Shown piece after piece: positions 21,672-31,631 of a stretch of 64,000 nucleotides of DNA (its first letter is position 1; every line of letters starts with the position of its first letter). Made by a program: the position numbers and the translations under genes. A model generated the notes under the pieces. The model was not told where the DNA came from. It saw only the letters and a program-made list of their open reading frames with translations, and searched no databases. This stretch comes from Prillingera fragicola (lineage: Eukaryota; Basidiomycota; Tremellomycetes; Trichosporonales; Trichosporonaceae). The DNA is taken from assembly GCA_002335605.1 (NCBI GenBank), contig BEDY01000004.1, forward strand, positions 806,001 through 870,000. Reading direction: 5' to 3'.

Positions 21672-22202
21672 GGTTTCCCCCGGTGCGTGGTGGAGAGAGT
21701 GAAGGACTGGGAGATGGAGAGAATGAGATTACCGCGACGAGAAATGGTCAGTCCAGGTGTTGACAGTGAGAGTGGAGGTGGGCGAGCGGGTAATTTGGTT
21801 TGTTTAGCCGGGAGAATATCCACAACCGGAATGCAGAAATCCATTCTCCTGCCAACTGCTCGAGGACATGCATGCTATGACAGGTTTGAGGCGAAACAGT
21901 GCCATCTTCATCTTGCCCACATACCCACTTCTGACTCGATAATGAACGCCTGCAAGGTCGGAGCCTTGTTCATTGCCCTTTTAGCAGCTTTACCAGTGTG
22001 ACAGTACACCTATACGCACGTCGAGAGGTGGTGTTGGTAAGGGGATCGCTATCGCGCTGGGCTATAACAGTTGGGCATTTCAGGTCGGAGAGAGCCAGGA
22101 GGAAGGTCCGACAGAGTGTGTCGCGAGTGGTACCGACTAGCGCCATGCGTCTATCGCAACTTGAGAGTGAAAGTCTGTGTCTCCAGTCGTCTACTACATT
22201 AT
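21672..22202. other. Intergenic, no gene seen
   Basis: 5' flank of the fusion enzyme and 3' flank of the F-box-like gene. No supported ORF, repeat or RNA. Confidence 0.5.
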
Positions 22203-23318
22203 TCAAAGTGTAGTCACCCAGTCTCCTTCCCATGGCATTCCCACTCCACCGGGAATGACCATCTCGTCCTCCCATCCCTCCTTGCCAATCTCCTCCCTAT
22301 ACTCGTCCATGCCAAGTATGCGCAGCTTCTCGGCCAAAGTCTCCACCTGAGTAGCAGTAAACTCAAATTCACTGAGATTCGATGCCAGTGACTGCTGAAT
22401 CGTGTTGGCAACCGTCGTGGGCTTAAAGTCGATATCGGGCTGCAGAGCGCATGCAACCTCAAAGGCACCAACAATGGTGAAGCGCACCACAGCAGCATCC
22501 GTGAGTTGGCGAGGGACGAGGCGGGTAGCGGTGCCTACGATAGTCTGGGTAGTGCGGTACCACTGCGCTACCTCGGACATGATATTTGAAACGACCTCTT
22601 CAAAGTCATTGCAAAAGTCCACGGGCGAACTGACGGGGTGCAGGACTAGCACCAGGTCGCGCAGACCAGAGCCAACGACGATTGTGTTTCGAAATGCTAG
22701 TGTCGGCATGATGACTATACCAGAGATGACGGCAGCGTGCAGAACAATCTTGGGAATTTTGAGCAGGTGATCATGAAGCACCAGCGTGTTGGTACCTAGA
22801 ACTCCCATATCGTGGTCCGGATACACGCCTGGCAGCGCCACGACAAGCGCGTGCACATTGTCGAGATTGATTTGGGGCGGGATATCGTCGTATGCTTCTA
22901 CGAGCCATTCCACTTTGGAGAAAAGCTGCACTACGCGTGGGGTAGCCTCGGCGCATGTATTGTCTGTATAAGCGGTACGCGGGAAAGGCGGAAGGGGAAA
23001 GATGAGCGTGACTGTGTGAGCTGAGGCTGCCGCGGCGGCCCATCTTGCAGGGGGACGTAGGGCGGGGTCAATGCCTCGCCGTAGTGGATGAGTTTGAAAG
23101 AGTGGGAGGCGGACTTGTGGGGAGGAGACGAGCAGTTGGCCCTTGTGTTTGGATAGAACCAGGTGGCGTGCGAGGACGTCGTCAACTTTGGCGCACACGG
23201 AGCGGGAGACGCGGCGCAGTGGAAGGAGGGCCGAGTGATCTCCTTGGAAGATGACGTTGTCTACAATGTGTGGATATGCTGTTTGGTCTAAAGGGCAGAT
23301 GCCGTAGGCGTTCGACAT
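22203..23318 (-). CDS. F-box-like protein, copy A of a divergent paralogue pair
   Basis: 371 aa from ATG 23318 (MSNAYGICPLDQTAYPHIV); intronless. Residues 9-60 look like a degenerate F-box: CPLDQTAYPHIVDNVIF followed by ALLPLRRVSRSVCAKVDDVL. The rest is unlike any common domain but parallels the gene at 23903-24985: INLDNVHALVVALPG versus RRIHTLVAAVPG, LRDLVLVLHPV versus LEEIVLVLHPPV, VRFTIVGAFEV versus VRYTFVGAQEV, and the end IPGGVGMPWEGDWV versus VPGCVGMPWDEVSL. F-box proteins usually recruit substrates to SCF ubiquitin ligases; that role is inferred here. From memory, Trichosporonales genomes hold many proteins beginning with the same TAYPHI pattern, which suggests a lineage-expanded family. 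Confidence 0.75.
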   Translation of the reverse strand: MSNAYGICPLDQTAYPHIVDNVIFQGDHSALLPLRRVSRSVCAKVDDVLARHLVLSKHKGQLLVSSPQVRLPLFQTHPLRRGIDPALRPPARWAAAAASAHTVTLIFPLPPFPRTAYTDNTCAEATPRVVQLFSKVEWLVEAYDDIPPQINLDNVHALVVALPGVYPDHDMGVLGTNTLVLHDHLLKIPKIVLHAAVISGIVIMPTLAFRNTIVVGSGLRDLVLVLHPVSSPVDFCNDFEEVVSNIMSEVAQWYRTTQTIVGTATRLVPRQLTDAAVVRFTIVGAFEVACALQPDIDFKPTTVANTIQQSLASNLSEFEFTATQVETLAEKLRILGMDEYREEIGKEGWEDEMVIPGGVGMPWEGDWVTTL

Positions 23319-23902
23319 TTCTAGGTGGTGTAAAGTGTGAAGTGGGAAAAGGAGAAGGATGATCCAAGCGGCTTGGTCTGTGACCTGTGCAATGTCGTAT
23401 TTAGCCTGTTTAGCCGGTGGTCGTTGGTGTTTACGTAATATGGTATGCAGGACGGAGAGTCTATCCGTGCTCTTTGACTTGCCATGCACCAGAGATAGAG
23501 AACGTCGATGACAAAGGATGAGAACGTAGCAGAGAGCGATACATGGGGGCTGTGACCTTTGGAGAGTATTGGCGTAAGCGCGGCGAGGTCCAGAGGGAAG
23601 ACGATTGTCGTCCCATGTGGTGGAGTGGTGAAGGGATGCAGGGGATGCCCAAGATGAGAGAGACTATGTTGTAAACGAGCTGTATGCCATGTTCGCGGTG
23701 CTGCCGAGCGACCAATCCCATCTGCCTCCCAATTGGGTCCCAACACTTGTCGTGGATTCCTGCTAGATGCTAGACGGCAAGAGTTTGCCACCAACATCCC
23801 ACCAGACTGCCAGGCACCAACCACCAACTCTTGTTCACGCCCAGTCCTCTGGCTGTCCAACTTCTCCTGACACCTAGCTTCTCCCACAGGCCCTCTAGCT
23901 CT
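23319..23902. promoter_or_regulatory. Divergent promoter of the F-box-like pair
   Basis: 584 bp separating the two paralogous starts, expected to drive both. No clear palindrome or known site was picked out, and no gene is supported inside it. Confidence 0.4.
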
Positions 23903-24985
23903 ATGGCCACCATACACATACGCCGGGCACCGCTAGACTATACAGCCTATCCGCACATTCTCGAGAGTGTTCTCCACTTTGCCCCGCGCGCAACCCTCCT
24001 CTCTCTCCGCGGAGTCTCCAAAACACTCCGCCTCCGCGCCGACAAGCTACTCACAAACGGGCACCTCGTGCTCTCCTCCCCCGGCGGCCAACCATGCATC
24101 AATACCAGCGATGGGAGACTGCCGGCATTCATGCCTGACTCTCTAACCGCGACAGTGGAAGGCTACACAGCTGCCGAGCGCTGGAGTCTCGCAGCGTCCA
24201 CCACAGAGGCCGTGACCCTCCTTGGCGGCTTCCCACCGAACATTCTCCGCACGTCGGCGACACTGAAGCGCTGGCCACGCTTAGCACCGCATACTTTGCA
24301 GCTATTCACCCGCATGTCCCGCTTTCCACCCTTACCGCCATTTATCGACCCACGGAGGATCCACACCCTCGTCGCCGCGGTCCCCGGCAAGGAGAGCGGG
24401 AACCACGCATGCGTCCTCGTCGTTCCCAAACAACTTCGCGGCCTCAAGCGGCTTGTACTGCACGCAGTATGTACACCCTACGGCGTCACTCTGCCCTACC
24501 CCGACCTGCAACAGCTTCGTCATGACCCCCGACCGTGGGCGTTGGAAGAGATTGTGCTCGTCCTTCATCCACCCGTTGAACCCGATCCCCGCGGCTATGC
24601 GCAGCTCGAGGATGCGGGGGCGGAGACCATTGCACATGCCGTTGCGGGAACTCTTGAGTGGTATCCATGTACTCACGCCGAGCTGCGTGGTGGGTGGCGT
24701 GAGGCAGAGGTGGCGGATGATCGGGCTGTGCGGTACACTTTTGTTGGTGCGCAGGAGGTGTATGACTTATTTGCGGCTGAGGAAGGGGATGTGACTGGGG
24801 TTGTGAGGGGGGTGTTGGAGGAGCTCATGATTCTCATGGGCATGGAGGAGGTGTCGGATGTGATCCCTCCGTTGATTAGGATTGTGAGTATGGCAGAATT
24901 CAAGGAAGAGAGAGGGGAACAGTGGGAGAGGGAGATGGACGTGCCGGGGTGTGTTGGAATGCCATGGGACGAGGTCAGCTTGTAG
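23903..24985 (+). CDS. F-box-like protein, copy B of a divergent paralogue pair
   Basis: 360 aa from ATG 23903 (MATIHIRRAPLDYTAYPHIL); the frame is open 24 codons upstream but the internal ATG aligns with copy A. Intronless. The F-box-like head is PLDYTAYPHILESVLHF plus LLSLRGVSKTLRLRADKLL. A beta-rich middle with LKRLVLHAVCTPYGV, LEEIVLVLHPPV, TLEWYPCTHAEL and VRYTFVGAQEV follows, and the conserved tail is VPGCVGMPWDE. The two copies share the motif order throughout but many residues differ, so the duplication is old or fast-evolving. No transmembrane or signal segment. Function unknown; a substrate adaptor role is inferred from the head only. Confidence 0.75.
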   Translation: MATIHIRRAPLDYTAYPHILESVLHFAPRATLLSLRGVSKTLRLRADKLLTNGHLVLSSPGGQPCINTSDGRLPAFMPDSLTATVEGYTAAERWSLAASTTEAVTLLGGFPPNILRTSATLKRWPRLAPHTLQLFTRMSRFPPLPPFIDPRRIHTLVAAVPGKESGNHACVLVVPKQLRGLKRLVLHAVCTPYGVTLPYPDLQQLRHDPRPWALEEIVLVLHPPVEPDPRGYAQLEDAGAETIAHAVAGTLEWYPCTHAELRGGWREAEVADDRAVRYTFVGAQEVYDLFAAEEGDVTGVVRGVLEELMILMGMEEVSDVIPPLIRIVSMAEFKEERGEQWEREMDVPGCVGMPWDEVSL

Positions 24986-25068
24986 GCTGCTATTGGTGGT
25001 AATTTGTACATTGCGTGTTAGATATTATGTTAGCCAGAGGCGTGTCGATGCGAGTGTAAGCTGTCACC

Positions 25069-25323
25069 TCACAAGGACTGGCGAGCCGCTCTAACCCATG
25101 AAGAGTATGAACTGGGGCACTTCGTTGTCCTCATCCCCTCGGCCTTCGTCTTTGTGATATCCACCCAACCATCCTCAGCCTGAGTCTCCTCCAACCGCGT
25201 GAAACTCGTCACATTCCTCGTTCTGTCATATACCCTGCACATCTCGTAGGGAACTGGCCATGAGAGCGCGTACGTCTTGCAGCTTGCGTAGATATTGGCA
25301 GACACTAGCAACCACAGCCACAT
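25069..25323 (-). CDS. Possible small secreted or membrane-anchored protein (doubtful)
   Basis: 84 codons starting MWLWLLVSANIYASCKTYAL, which looks like a short signal peptide or anchor, then three more polar stretches with two further cysteines and an N-glycosylation-type NVT. The same frame is open from 25368, directly after the stop of the serine hydrolase gene, so this may simply be 3' UTR that happens to be open. No recognised family. Listed because the hydrophobic start and the adjacency to a secreted enzyme are notable. Confidence 0.22.
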   Translation of the reverse strand: MWLWLLVSANIYASCKTYALSWPVPYEMCRVYDRTRNVTSFTRLEETQAEDGWVDITKTKAEGMRTTKCPSSYSSWVRAARQSL

Positions 25324-25368
25324 AAACAGCCCTGCACTCGTTGCATCACAACCCCGCTGGCCAACCAT

Positions 25369-27063
25369 CTACTTCTTCACCCGCTTAAACCACGCCTCGG
25401 CGCGTTCCTCTATGTTTTTCAAACTCGGGGGATGCAGCACTGCAAGCCTTCCCGGAGTTGAAAACCCTTCAAACATCCCAATCCCCTTGTCCGTCACAAC
25501 ACAGTTGCCCCCTGCGCCCTCTGCAATCACCATCTCCGCGTCGGACACTGACACTGTCGACGGGTAGGAGAGGCCAATGACAGTGACGTTCCAGAAGGGA
25601 CCGTCAAAGTGCGTAAAGGCAATGCGGTTAATGAACAACTTGTCCGTTGTCGTGACGTGGGCGCGGGAAGTGTCAAGGCCGTAGTACTCGCGCAGGAATG
25701 TGCTGACAAGCTTGTCCTCGGCGCTGTGCGACAGGGGCCTGACGTGCAGCGGGCCGTAGCCTGCGTTGAAATAGTGGCCTGAAATGTCCTTTGCGTGCTT
25801 CCTCGGCCCACGCCTCGAGCGGGGAATGGGTGCGTCGTGGTGCTCGGCAGGAGGCGTGCTCGGGACGCCAAGGAGATCACTCAGAATCATGTCTGCAGCG
25901 TCATAATAGAACTGCCCACCCCTCAACCCGTCGTTGGTGAGCACCACTACGCCGAGCCCAGCGTCGGGTAGCCGCGCTACCAGACTCGTGTGGCCAGGTA
26001 CTCTACCCGTGTGGTACACGACGGTCTGACCATGCAAGTGCGTCTGCATCTGGCCCATCCCGTACGTCGGCGGTGTCAGGCCGGGGGCCGGTGCAGGGTC
26101 GCCCATGACCATGATTGGCTTGGCAACATGCGCCAGACTCGAGGGCGACACGGCTTTGCCGGGGGAGAGAAGCTCGGCCATCCACTTCGCCATGTCGCGG
26201 CCGTTGGAGACGACAGCGCCGGGGCCAGCTTCAAAGATAGCGTCCGTGGGCGTCCACCATCCCATCGGCTTGACGGTGCCCACGCACACTGGGTCGGTGA
26301 GGTTGCGCAGCTCATCGCACGCTGTGCCGTTGATACCGGCGTGAATGTATCCGTCGGTGCGCTTTCCCGTCTTCTTGGCGGCTAGCGCGTCATAGGTTGT
26401 GCCGGTCATTCCGAGGGGGTCAAAGAAGTGCTTTTGGACATAGTCAATGTATGGCTTTCCCGTGAGCTCTGCAACCACCTGGGCGAGGGAAGAATAGTGC
26501 TGGTTGTTGTATTGGAAGATCTGGCGGATCTCGGCTGAGGGCTTGAGGTGTCGCATGTTGTGGATGAGGTGGACCTCGGACTCGGTGCCGTACGAGAGGT
26601 CGTGGCTCGGCATACCGCTGCGCATAGATGCGAGGTCGGTCAAGTCGACGTGGGAGCTGGCGTAGCTGTCGGGCAGCTTCCATCCGGGAAGAATGTCGGC
26701 GGCTTTCGTGGCCCAAGTCACATTCTTGTGACTACCCGGCAACGGAGTGCCATCCTCAATGAGCTTGGCAACGCTGAGGGCAGTGAAGACTTTCGAGTTG
26801 GATGCAATAGCGAACAGGCTATCCTCGGTCATGGGGTTGCCAGCAGCATCAGCTATGCCCAGGGGGATGAGCTGGGTCTTCCATCCGTCCTTTGTGGCTT
26901 CTGGAGAAGCAACGACAGCGATAGAAACACCAGGGATGCCAAGTGCGCTACGCCGGGCATCGATGCGGTCAATGAGGGCCTGCGAGACAAGGGGTTGTGC
27001 TGTGAATGGGGCTTGGAGGATGCCAGCTGCGTTGAGCGCTGCCAAGGCAAGTGACCACAGCAT
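25369..27063 (-). CDS. Secreted beta-lactamase-fold serine hydrolase (family S12)
   Basis: 564 aa from ATG 27063 (MLWSLALAALNAAGILQA), a clear signal peptide followed by a mature start near residue 20-25. Catalytic signatures of the penicillin-binding/class C beta-lactamase fold are present: SxxK as S88-N-S-K91 in FAIASNSKVF, YxN as Y185-N-N187 (IFQYNNQHYSS), and the third motif HTG (351-353, VVYHTGRVPGHTS). A C-terminal beta-rich extension (about 430-564) is typical of fungal S12 esterases and D-amino acid peptidases. Intronless. The likely role is extracellular hydrolysis of an ester or amide; the substrate cannot be told from sequence. The start inside a longer open frame is chosen for the signal peptide. 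Confidence 0.9.
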   Translation of the reverse strand: MLWSLALAALNAAGILQAPFTAQPLVSQALIDRIDARRSALGIPGVSIAVVASPEATKDGWKTQLIPLGIADAAGNPMTEDSLFAIASNSKVFTALSVAKLIEDGTPLPGSHKNVTWATKAADILPGWKLPDSYASSHVDLTDLASMRSGMPSHDLSYGTESEVHLIHNMRHLKPSAEIRQIFQYNNQHYSSLAQVVAELTGKPYIDYVQKHFFDPLGMTGTTYDALAAKKTGKRTDGYIHAGINGTACDELRNLTDPVCVGTVKPMGWWTPTDAIFEAGPGAVVSNGRDMAKWMAELLSPGKAVSPSSLAHVAKPIMVMGDPAPAPGLTPPTYGMGQMQTHLHGQTVVYHTGRVPGHTSLVARLPDAGLGVVVLTNDGLRGGQFYYDAADMILSDLLGVPSTPPAEHHDAPIPRSRRGPRKHAKDISGHYFNAGYGPLHVRPLSHSAEDKLVSTFLREYYGLDTSRAHVTTTDKLFINRIAFTHFDGPFWNVTVIGLSYPSTVSVSDAEMVIAEGAGGNCVVTDKGIGMFEGFSTPGRLAVLHPPSLKNIEERAEAWFKRVKK

Positions 27064-28056
27064 GGTGAGACGGGGGAAGGAGAGATGCGAGATGTGTGAT
27101 GTTGCTGTCCTTAGATGTATGCCAGAGATGATGGGGAGATGAGGAAAGCGGTGAGGGAAGCGAGAGAGATGGGTGACCAAAGGTTGCCCCATGTGGTGGC
27201 TGCGAGGTGGTCAGCGGTCATGTCCGCCAGTCGGTCAATTCCTCCACCATGAGAGGCCGAGATTGATTGTGGAGATGCATTGGCATGGTCGTGCTTGGGC
27301 AGAAGCTTGCGCATGCATCAGGCTAGTAAAGGGGAAGGATGCCTTGCCTAGACTTCTTGAAGCTCTGGAGGTTCAGGTTATTGTGAGTCGGTGTGCATCC
27401 CAAAGTGCACGTGTTTGGGCATATCCATGAGGCTAGGGGACACGATGATGGGATTGACTTGGACAACAGGGTTGTGCGAGTGCTGGACTGTATCCGGATG
27501 GGGGATTCGATGGGGTTCTTGGAAGTCGTGCTTGCCTTCGTGGTATATTGGTGGGGGAGGCTGTGGGGCTGAGCACGTCGTTGGGCGGACCACTCGGCTG
27601 GCCAATGCTGCTGTGATTGGGAATCGGCGGGAGAGGGAGAACCCCGAGGAAAGGTATACCGTTCTGCAGGTATAAACTGGGTTCATCCAATGGCACCTAA
27701 TGTAGGCGTTTTGATCCATGGCACTGTCCAACTCCAGCCAAGCAACTTGTACGGACAGTACAGCGATCCCGGGTTGTTTGGCCGGCAACCTTCAATGTCT
27801 GTGCGTGCGGTGGCTGGGATGCGAGATCGCATGGGATATCTTCGAAGCCACGCTTTGGGCTGATTGTGATGCTTCTTTGGCCGTGCCATGCAACGCACCC
27901 AGCAGGGTGGCGGGGACAACCGATCCCACCGTGAAGGGGGATTCTCTCCATCCCCAGCATAGCACTCACCAACACTTGACCATTCACCACCCCTACCGTT
28001 CACTACTGTGCGCCACTCTCATTTGACAACACCGCGACAGCAAGGCAGGAAACACG
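27064..28056. other. Intergenic, no supported gene
   Basis: Promoter side of the serine hydrolase. One CACGTG at 27408-27413. Short ORFs on both strands here are shadow-like and without domains. Confidence 0.45.
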
Positions 28057-28356
28057 ATGAACCCACCAACCCTCAGCACGTCCCCTCCTACACCCCAGGC
28101 ACTGACAGATACATACACAGCCGAAACTGCCATCCGCGAAATGCAGCAACGCATAATCCAAGCCGCAGGCGGGTGGGGAAGCTGGTGCACCCGCCAGGGC
28201 CTTCACCCAAATGACCCCGAGGCGCGCCGCAAGCTTCGGCGGGTGGCTGTCGAGGCCCTCGCGCCGGCGCGGGGCGGGACTGGTCGGGGCCGTGGGGCCG
28301 GGCGTGGGCGGGGAGGGGGTGGTAGTGCTCGTGGTGGGCGAGGACGTGGGAACTGA
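28057..28356 (+). CDS. Small protein with RG-rich tail (hypothetical)
   Basis: 99 aa, single exon. A helical N-terminal part (TYTAETAIREMQQRIIQAAG) with WGSWCTRQGLHPNDPEARRK is followed by LRRVAVEALAPA and a tail of GRGRG/GGGGSARGGRGRG units. RG tails are common in RNA-binding proteins and methylation targets. The helical part has sensible codon use and composition, unlike the shadow frames nearby. No family is recognised; it could also be the last exon of a longer gene, although no upstream exon was found. Confidence 0.4.
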   Translation: MNPPTLSTSPPTPQALTDTYTAETAIREMQQRIIQAAGGWGSWCTRQGLHPNDPEARRKLRRVAVEALAPARGGTGRGRGAGRGRGGGGSARGGRGRGN

Positions 28357-29999
28357 GTGAGGCTGATGAAGGCTTGGTGGGACGTCGGAGAGGATTCGGA
28401 GGAAGACTCTCGGTGCTGAGAGATGTATGTTCTCATGTGTACAGGATGAAGCCACTCGGCAACTATCTCTCCACCGATGGCGAACTGCAGCAAGTTGGTA
28501 GCACGAATGAAACTTTACTTAATGTTTCTGACGACGAATTTACGGCTTCCCAGTGCTAGACTCAGCCAAAGGTCCATCACACCACAGATAGACCGCTCTG
28601 CAGAAAACACAAAACACCGCTCCATTACGCTTGCCCAACAAACAGCCACCTGGTTCGTCAGCGCCATTGGTTATATTCGGAGCTCACCACCGGCATTCAA
28701 CCCATCGTGGGCTCCTGCACATTTCAAGTCAAAGTTGAAACATCCAAGGACCAGTTTTCTGCGTGGTTTCACTTCGAGACCGTCAGACCTGTGGTCCAGC
28801 GTTTGGGGGCCTAAAGAACTGTTCCCTGCGCTGTTGGTGTTGAGACCAGAGCCGGTGGCGGTGAGCCAAGGGGAAATTTGGGTCTGCTTTCCAACCGCTT
28901 TTGGAGATTTCATTATCATGGTAAATGTGGTAGGGGATGTGAGATTGAAGGCGACAGCACAATAGCTGAGGTCCCCAGTCAGTGGAGACGGCCACAAGGA
29001 GGCTTGGAAGAAGGCGGAGATGGAGGTTCGAAAGCCCCCCTAAAACGGGGAGGAGACCTGGTGAAACTGTAGGTGAGGGTAGTTACAATTGACTACCAAT
29101 GATGGTGTAAGGCGTGAATCATATGTAGGCCGGCTGTAGAACGGCAAGGTCAAGAGAGGAGGACTGTGGACGTCTGTCCCCCAGCTGGTCGCGGGTATCC
29201 CCACATACAGCGTACCCGGTTCTAATACGGTGAAGGTGCTCTTCTGAAACTGTCACATTTTTCTCAGGCCGTCATTGACAGACTACGGTGGCTGGAGATG
29301 CCTGGCAGGAGATACACCCCCCGGTTGTCCGGTTGGCCGGAGGTGCAACATGAGGCTGGCTTTTGGGTTCTAAGGGCTTGGATGAGGCAGTCACGTCCTT
29401 CTGCCCCTCCGTTTTGCTATCAGCGTGTCGACCCAATCCTGCCTTACATAGAGCCATGGGCTTCCTGCCGACTCGCTAATGCCTCTGCGTGAATCATCGA
29501 CGGCGTTGGATTGCTCTTCTGCCACGACCAGGCTGTTGATAGTCATTTGCCACCATGACGTGTAGATTTCTTATCAGTGCTCCCCCGCACTCGGATCGAT
29601 CGGCAGCCACTCCCCCGCTCACCCAGTGCTCCGCGAGTCACAATCGAGTCGTTACCTCTCTCTGCCCCGTCAACATTCTTCTCTCACTGGCAATATCTCG
29701 GCTCAGACGCACCTCCTCAGCACAGTTTGTCTTCAGATCACTATACTCACATCGGTCTGGAGCTAAGCTCCCTACAAGTACGTCCCACGTCCCCCCATCT
29801 CAAGCCTCTCTCTAACCCCTTCCAGTGGCCACATCCTCCGCAACCACGTTCGCTGCATCCCGCCCCCACAACACTGCTTTGAGGATACGCTCAATACGCG
29901 CATCAGCAGTGTAAACATTTTAGACCCGCCGCGCGCCGGCCCCAACCCAACCCCACCACCTATTCCACCTCGGGCACCACATTCCCACAACCCTTCCAC
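28357..29999. other. Intergenic region with unresolved ORFs
   Basis: 1.6 kb. Overlapping ORFs at 28477-28965 (+) and 28671-28997 (-) are open but neither matches a family or shows splice sites. Codon use there is more AT-rich than in the neighbouring genes. The stretch from 29550 to 29990 is C-rich and reads like the leader of the gene at 30000. Confidence 0.45.
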
Positions 30000-31631
30000 A
30001 TGCCCACACTCCACTCTGTCACACCCGTCCCCTTTCCAGCGCCGCTGCCATATGGCGGGAGCAGCGGCGCCTCGACCTCTCCCGCCATGGATCTTGCGAC
30101 CCGCAGGCCGTCGCCTTGGCACGATATAGCGCACTCGCTCTCCACGGCCTCCCTCCCGCCTTCACGATCACGCAGGTCGTCGACGCCGAGCTCGGCAGCA
30201 GCGGCTACCCCGCCGTTCACCCCAGTTGCAGTCGATAGCGACTCGGAGGTGCCGTCTCAGCCACTATCTTCTCAGGCTCTGCGGACATGGGACCGCCTGC
30301 TGGCTACGCCGGACAATGACGTGACGCGCCACGCCCTCGTGCCCGGCTCACCGCTCCTGGCGCCAACGCTAGATGGTTCGACTGGCGCGCCGAAACTTGC
30401 AGCCGAGCGGGACAAGGAGGGGCATATCGAGTACAAACTCAAGCTCATAGAGCCCAGCCCGGAGCGGTTCGAGCGGCTCGTCACCCAGATGATGTGGAGG
30501 CTCAAGCAGGGGCGCAACGAGGCAATCTACGAGCTCGGTCTAGCAGATGACGGCACCGTCATAGGCCTGACGCGCGCGGAGATGGACGCATCACTGAGCA
30601 CCCTCGAGCGCATGGCGAGTGAAGTCGGCGCAACGGTGCTAGTGCTCAAGGAAATTGTCCTCGCTGCACCCCCGCCGAACCCTGATGACCCGCTTTCGGC
30701 ATCCCAGTCGAGCTCGGCAAGTGGCAGCCCCTGGGTCGTCCGCCGGCCTGATCTGGACGAGTTTGGTCGCCCGCGCAAGGGTACAAAGGGGATTAACGGC
30801 GCAGGGCCGGACGTCAAGACTCGCAAAGAGCGCGCAAAGGCGCGTATTGAAGCTGCATCAGAGCCGCACTCGTCCAACTCCAAGCCCAAGCAGATAATAT
30901 TCGACGACGACGGAACCGACTCTGATCACTCTGGAAGAGAACGTTCAGCCTCTAACGCGAGTGAAGAGGATCCGCCAGCTTTCCAGCTCGACATGGAGCC
31001 GCGGGTCAGTGCGCCACTCACGGCCGCAGATGCAGCGCGCGGGGAGGCGAAGCGGCGCAAGTCTGCCCAGAGGCGGGAGCAGCGGCGTCTCGATCTGTTG
31101 CGCGGAGACGGGACTATGCCCTTTGTTGGCGCCGATAGGAGCTCGTCAGCTGTTGCCGAGTTTATCGGCAACGCGCCTGCTGGGCCACGCGGTGCTGCTG
31201 CCACCGCAGCGAGATTGGCTCACCAGCCTGCCCGTCCCAGCTCGCTGCGCCTCGGCACCGGCCCGCGAGCTGAGCCCTCGACATCACCACTGAGCTCCTC
31301 CGGCACAGCGCTCGCCCCAGACGACGCCTTCCTACACGGCCTCAACCTGCCTCTCGACTCGCTATCGCTCTCCTTTGCAGATGTCCGCGTCGACGACAGC
31401 GCCGCGCCCACTGCTGCTTGTTCTCCGGAAGCAAGTGCAGGCGCATGGCCTGTCCCTGGGGCAAGGGTCGAGCCCGCGGTGGAGCTGACGGGCGAAGAGA
31501 TGATTTGTGTTGAAGCGTTGGTTGTGCGCAAGGCCGCGAGCGAGTGGGAGCTCGATGGGTTTGGGGATGGGACTGACGGCGACGAGGAGTGGGAGGAGGG
31601 TGATGGAGAGGACGAGGGGTGGGGGTTCTGA
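30000..31631 (+). CDS. Protein with GTPBP1/GTPBP2-type N-terminal module but no GTPase domain
   Basis: 543 aa, intronless. Residues 141-220 (GHIEYKLKLIEPSPERFERL, VTQMMWRLKQGRNEAIYELG, LADDGTVIGL, MDASLSTLERMASEVGA) strongly resemble the region that precedes the G domain in GTPBP1 and GTPBP2, translational GTPases linked to ribosome rescue and mRNA decay. No G1, G3 or G4 motif follows. Instead there is a charged, disordered stretch with a basic helix (GEAKRRKSAQRREQRRLDLL). Near the C-terminus, EMICVEALVVRKAASEWEL resembles the last strand of the same module (in GTPBP, EVLVRK before the G domain), suggesting the domain is split by a long insert. The end is acidic (EEWEEGDGEDEGWGF). Possible role: RNA or ribosome binding, inferred. 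Confidence 0.78.
   Translation: MPTLHSVTPVPFPAPLPYGGSSGASTSPAMDLATRRPSPWHDIAHSLSTASLPPSRSRRSSTPSSAAAATPPFTPVAVDSDSEVPSQPLSSQALRTWDRLLATPDNDVTRHALVPGSPLLAPTLDGSTGAPKLAAERDKEGHIEYKLKLIEPSPERFERLVTQMMWRLKQGRNEAIYELGLADDGTVIGLTRAEMDASLSTLERMASEVGATVLVLKEIVLAAPPPNPDDPLSASQSSSASGSPWVVRRPDLDEFGRPRKGTKGINGAGPDVKTRKERAKARIEAASEPHSSNSKPKQIIFDDDGTDSDHSGRERSASNASEEDPPAFQLDMEPRVSAPLTAADAARGEAKRRKSAQRREQRRLDLLRGDGTMPFVGADRSSSAVAEFIGNAPAGPRGAAATAARLAHQPARPSSLRLGTGPRAEPSTSPLSSSGTALAPDDAFLHGLNLPLDSLSLSFADVRVDDSAAPTAACSPEASAGAWPVPGARVEPAVELTGEEMICVEALVVRKAASEWELDGFGDGTDGDEEWEEGDGEDEGWGF

Noticed and set aside
28477..28997. Overlapping ORFs of 162 aa (+) and 108 aa (-) as real genes
   Set aside because: No recognised domain, no splice logic, codon use unlike the neighbours; the two frames overlap each other.
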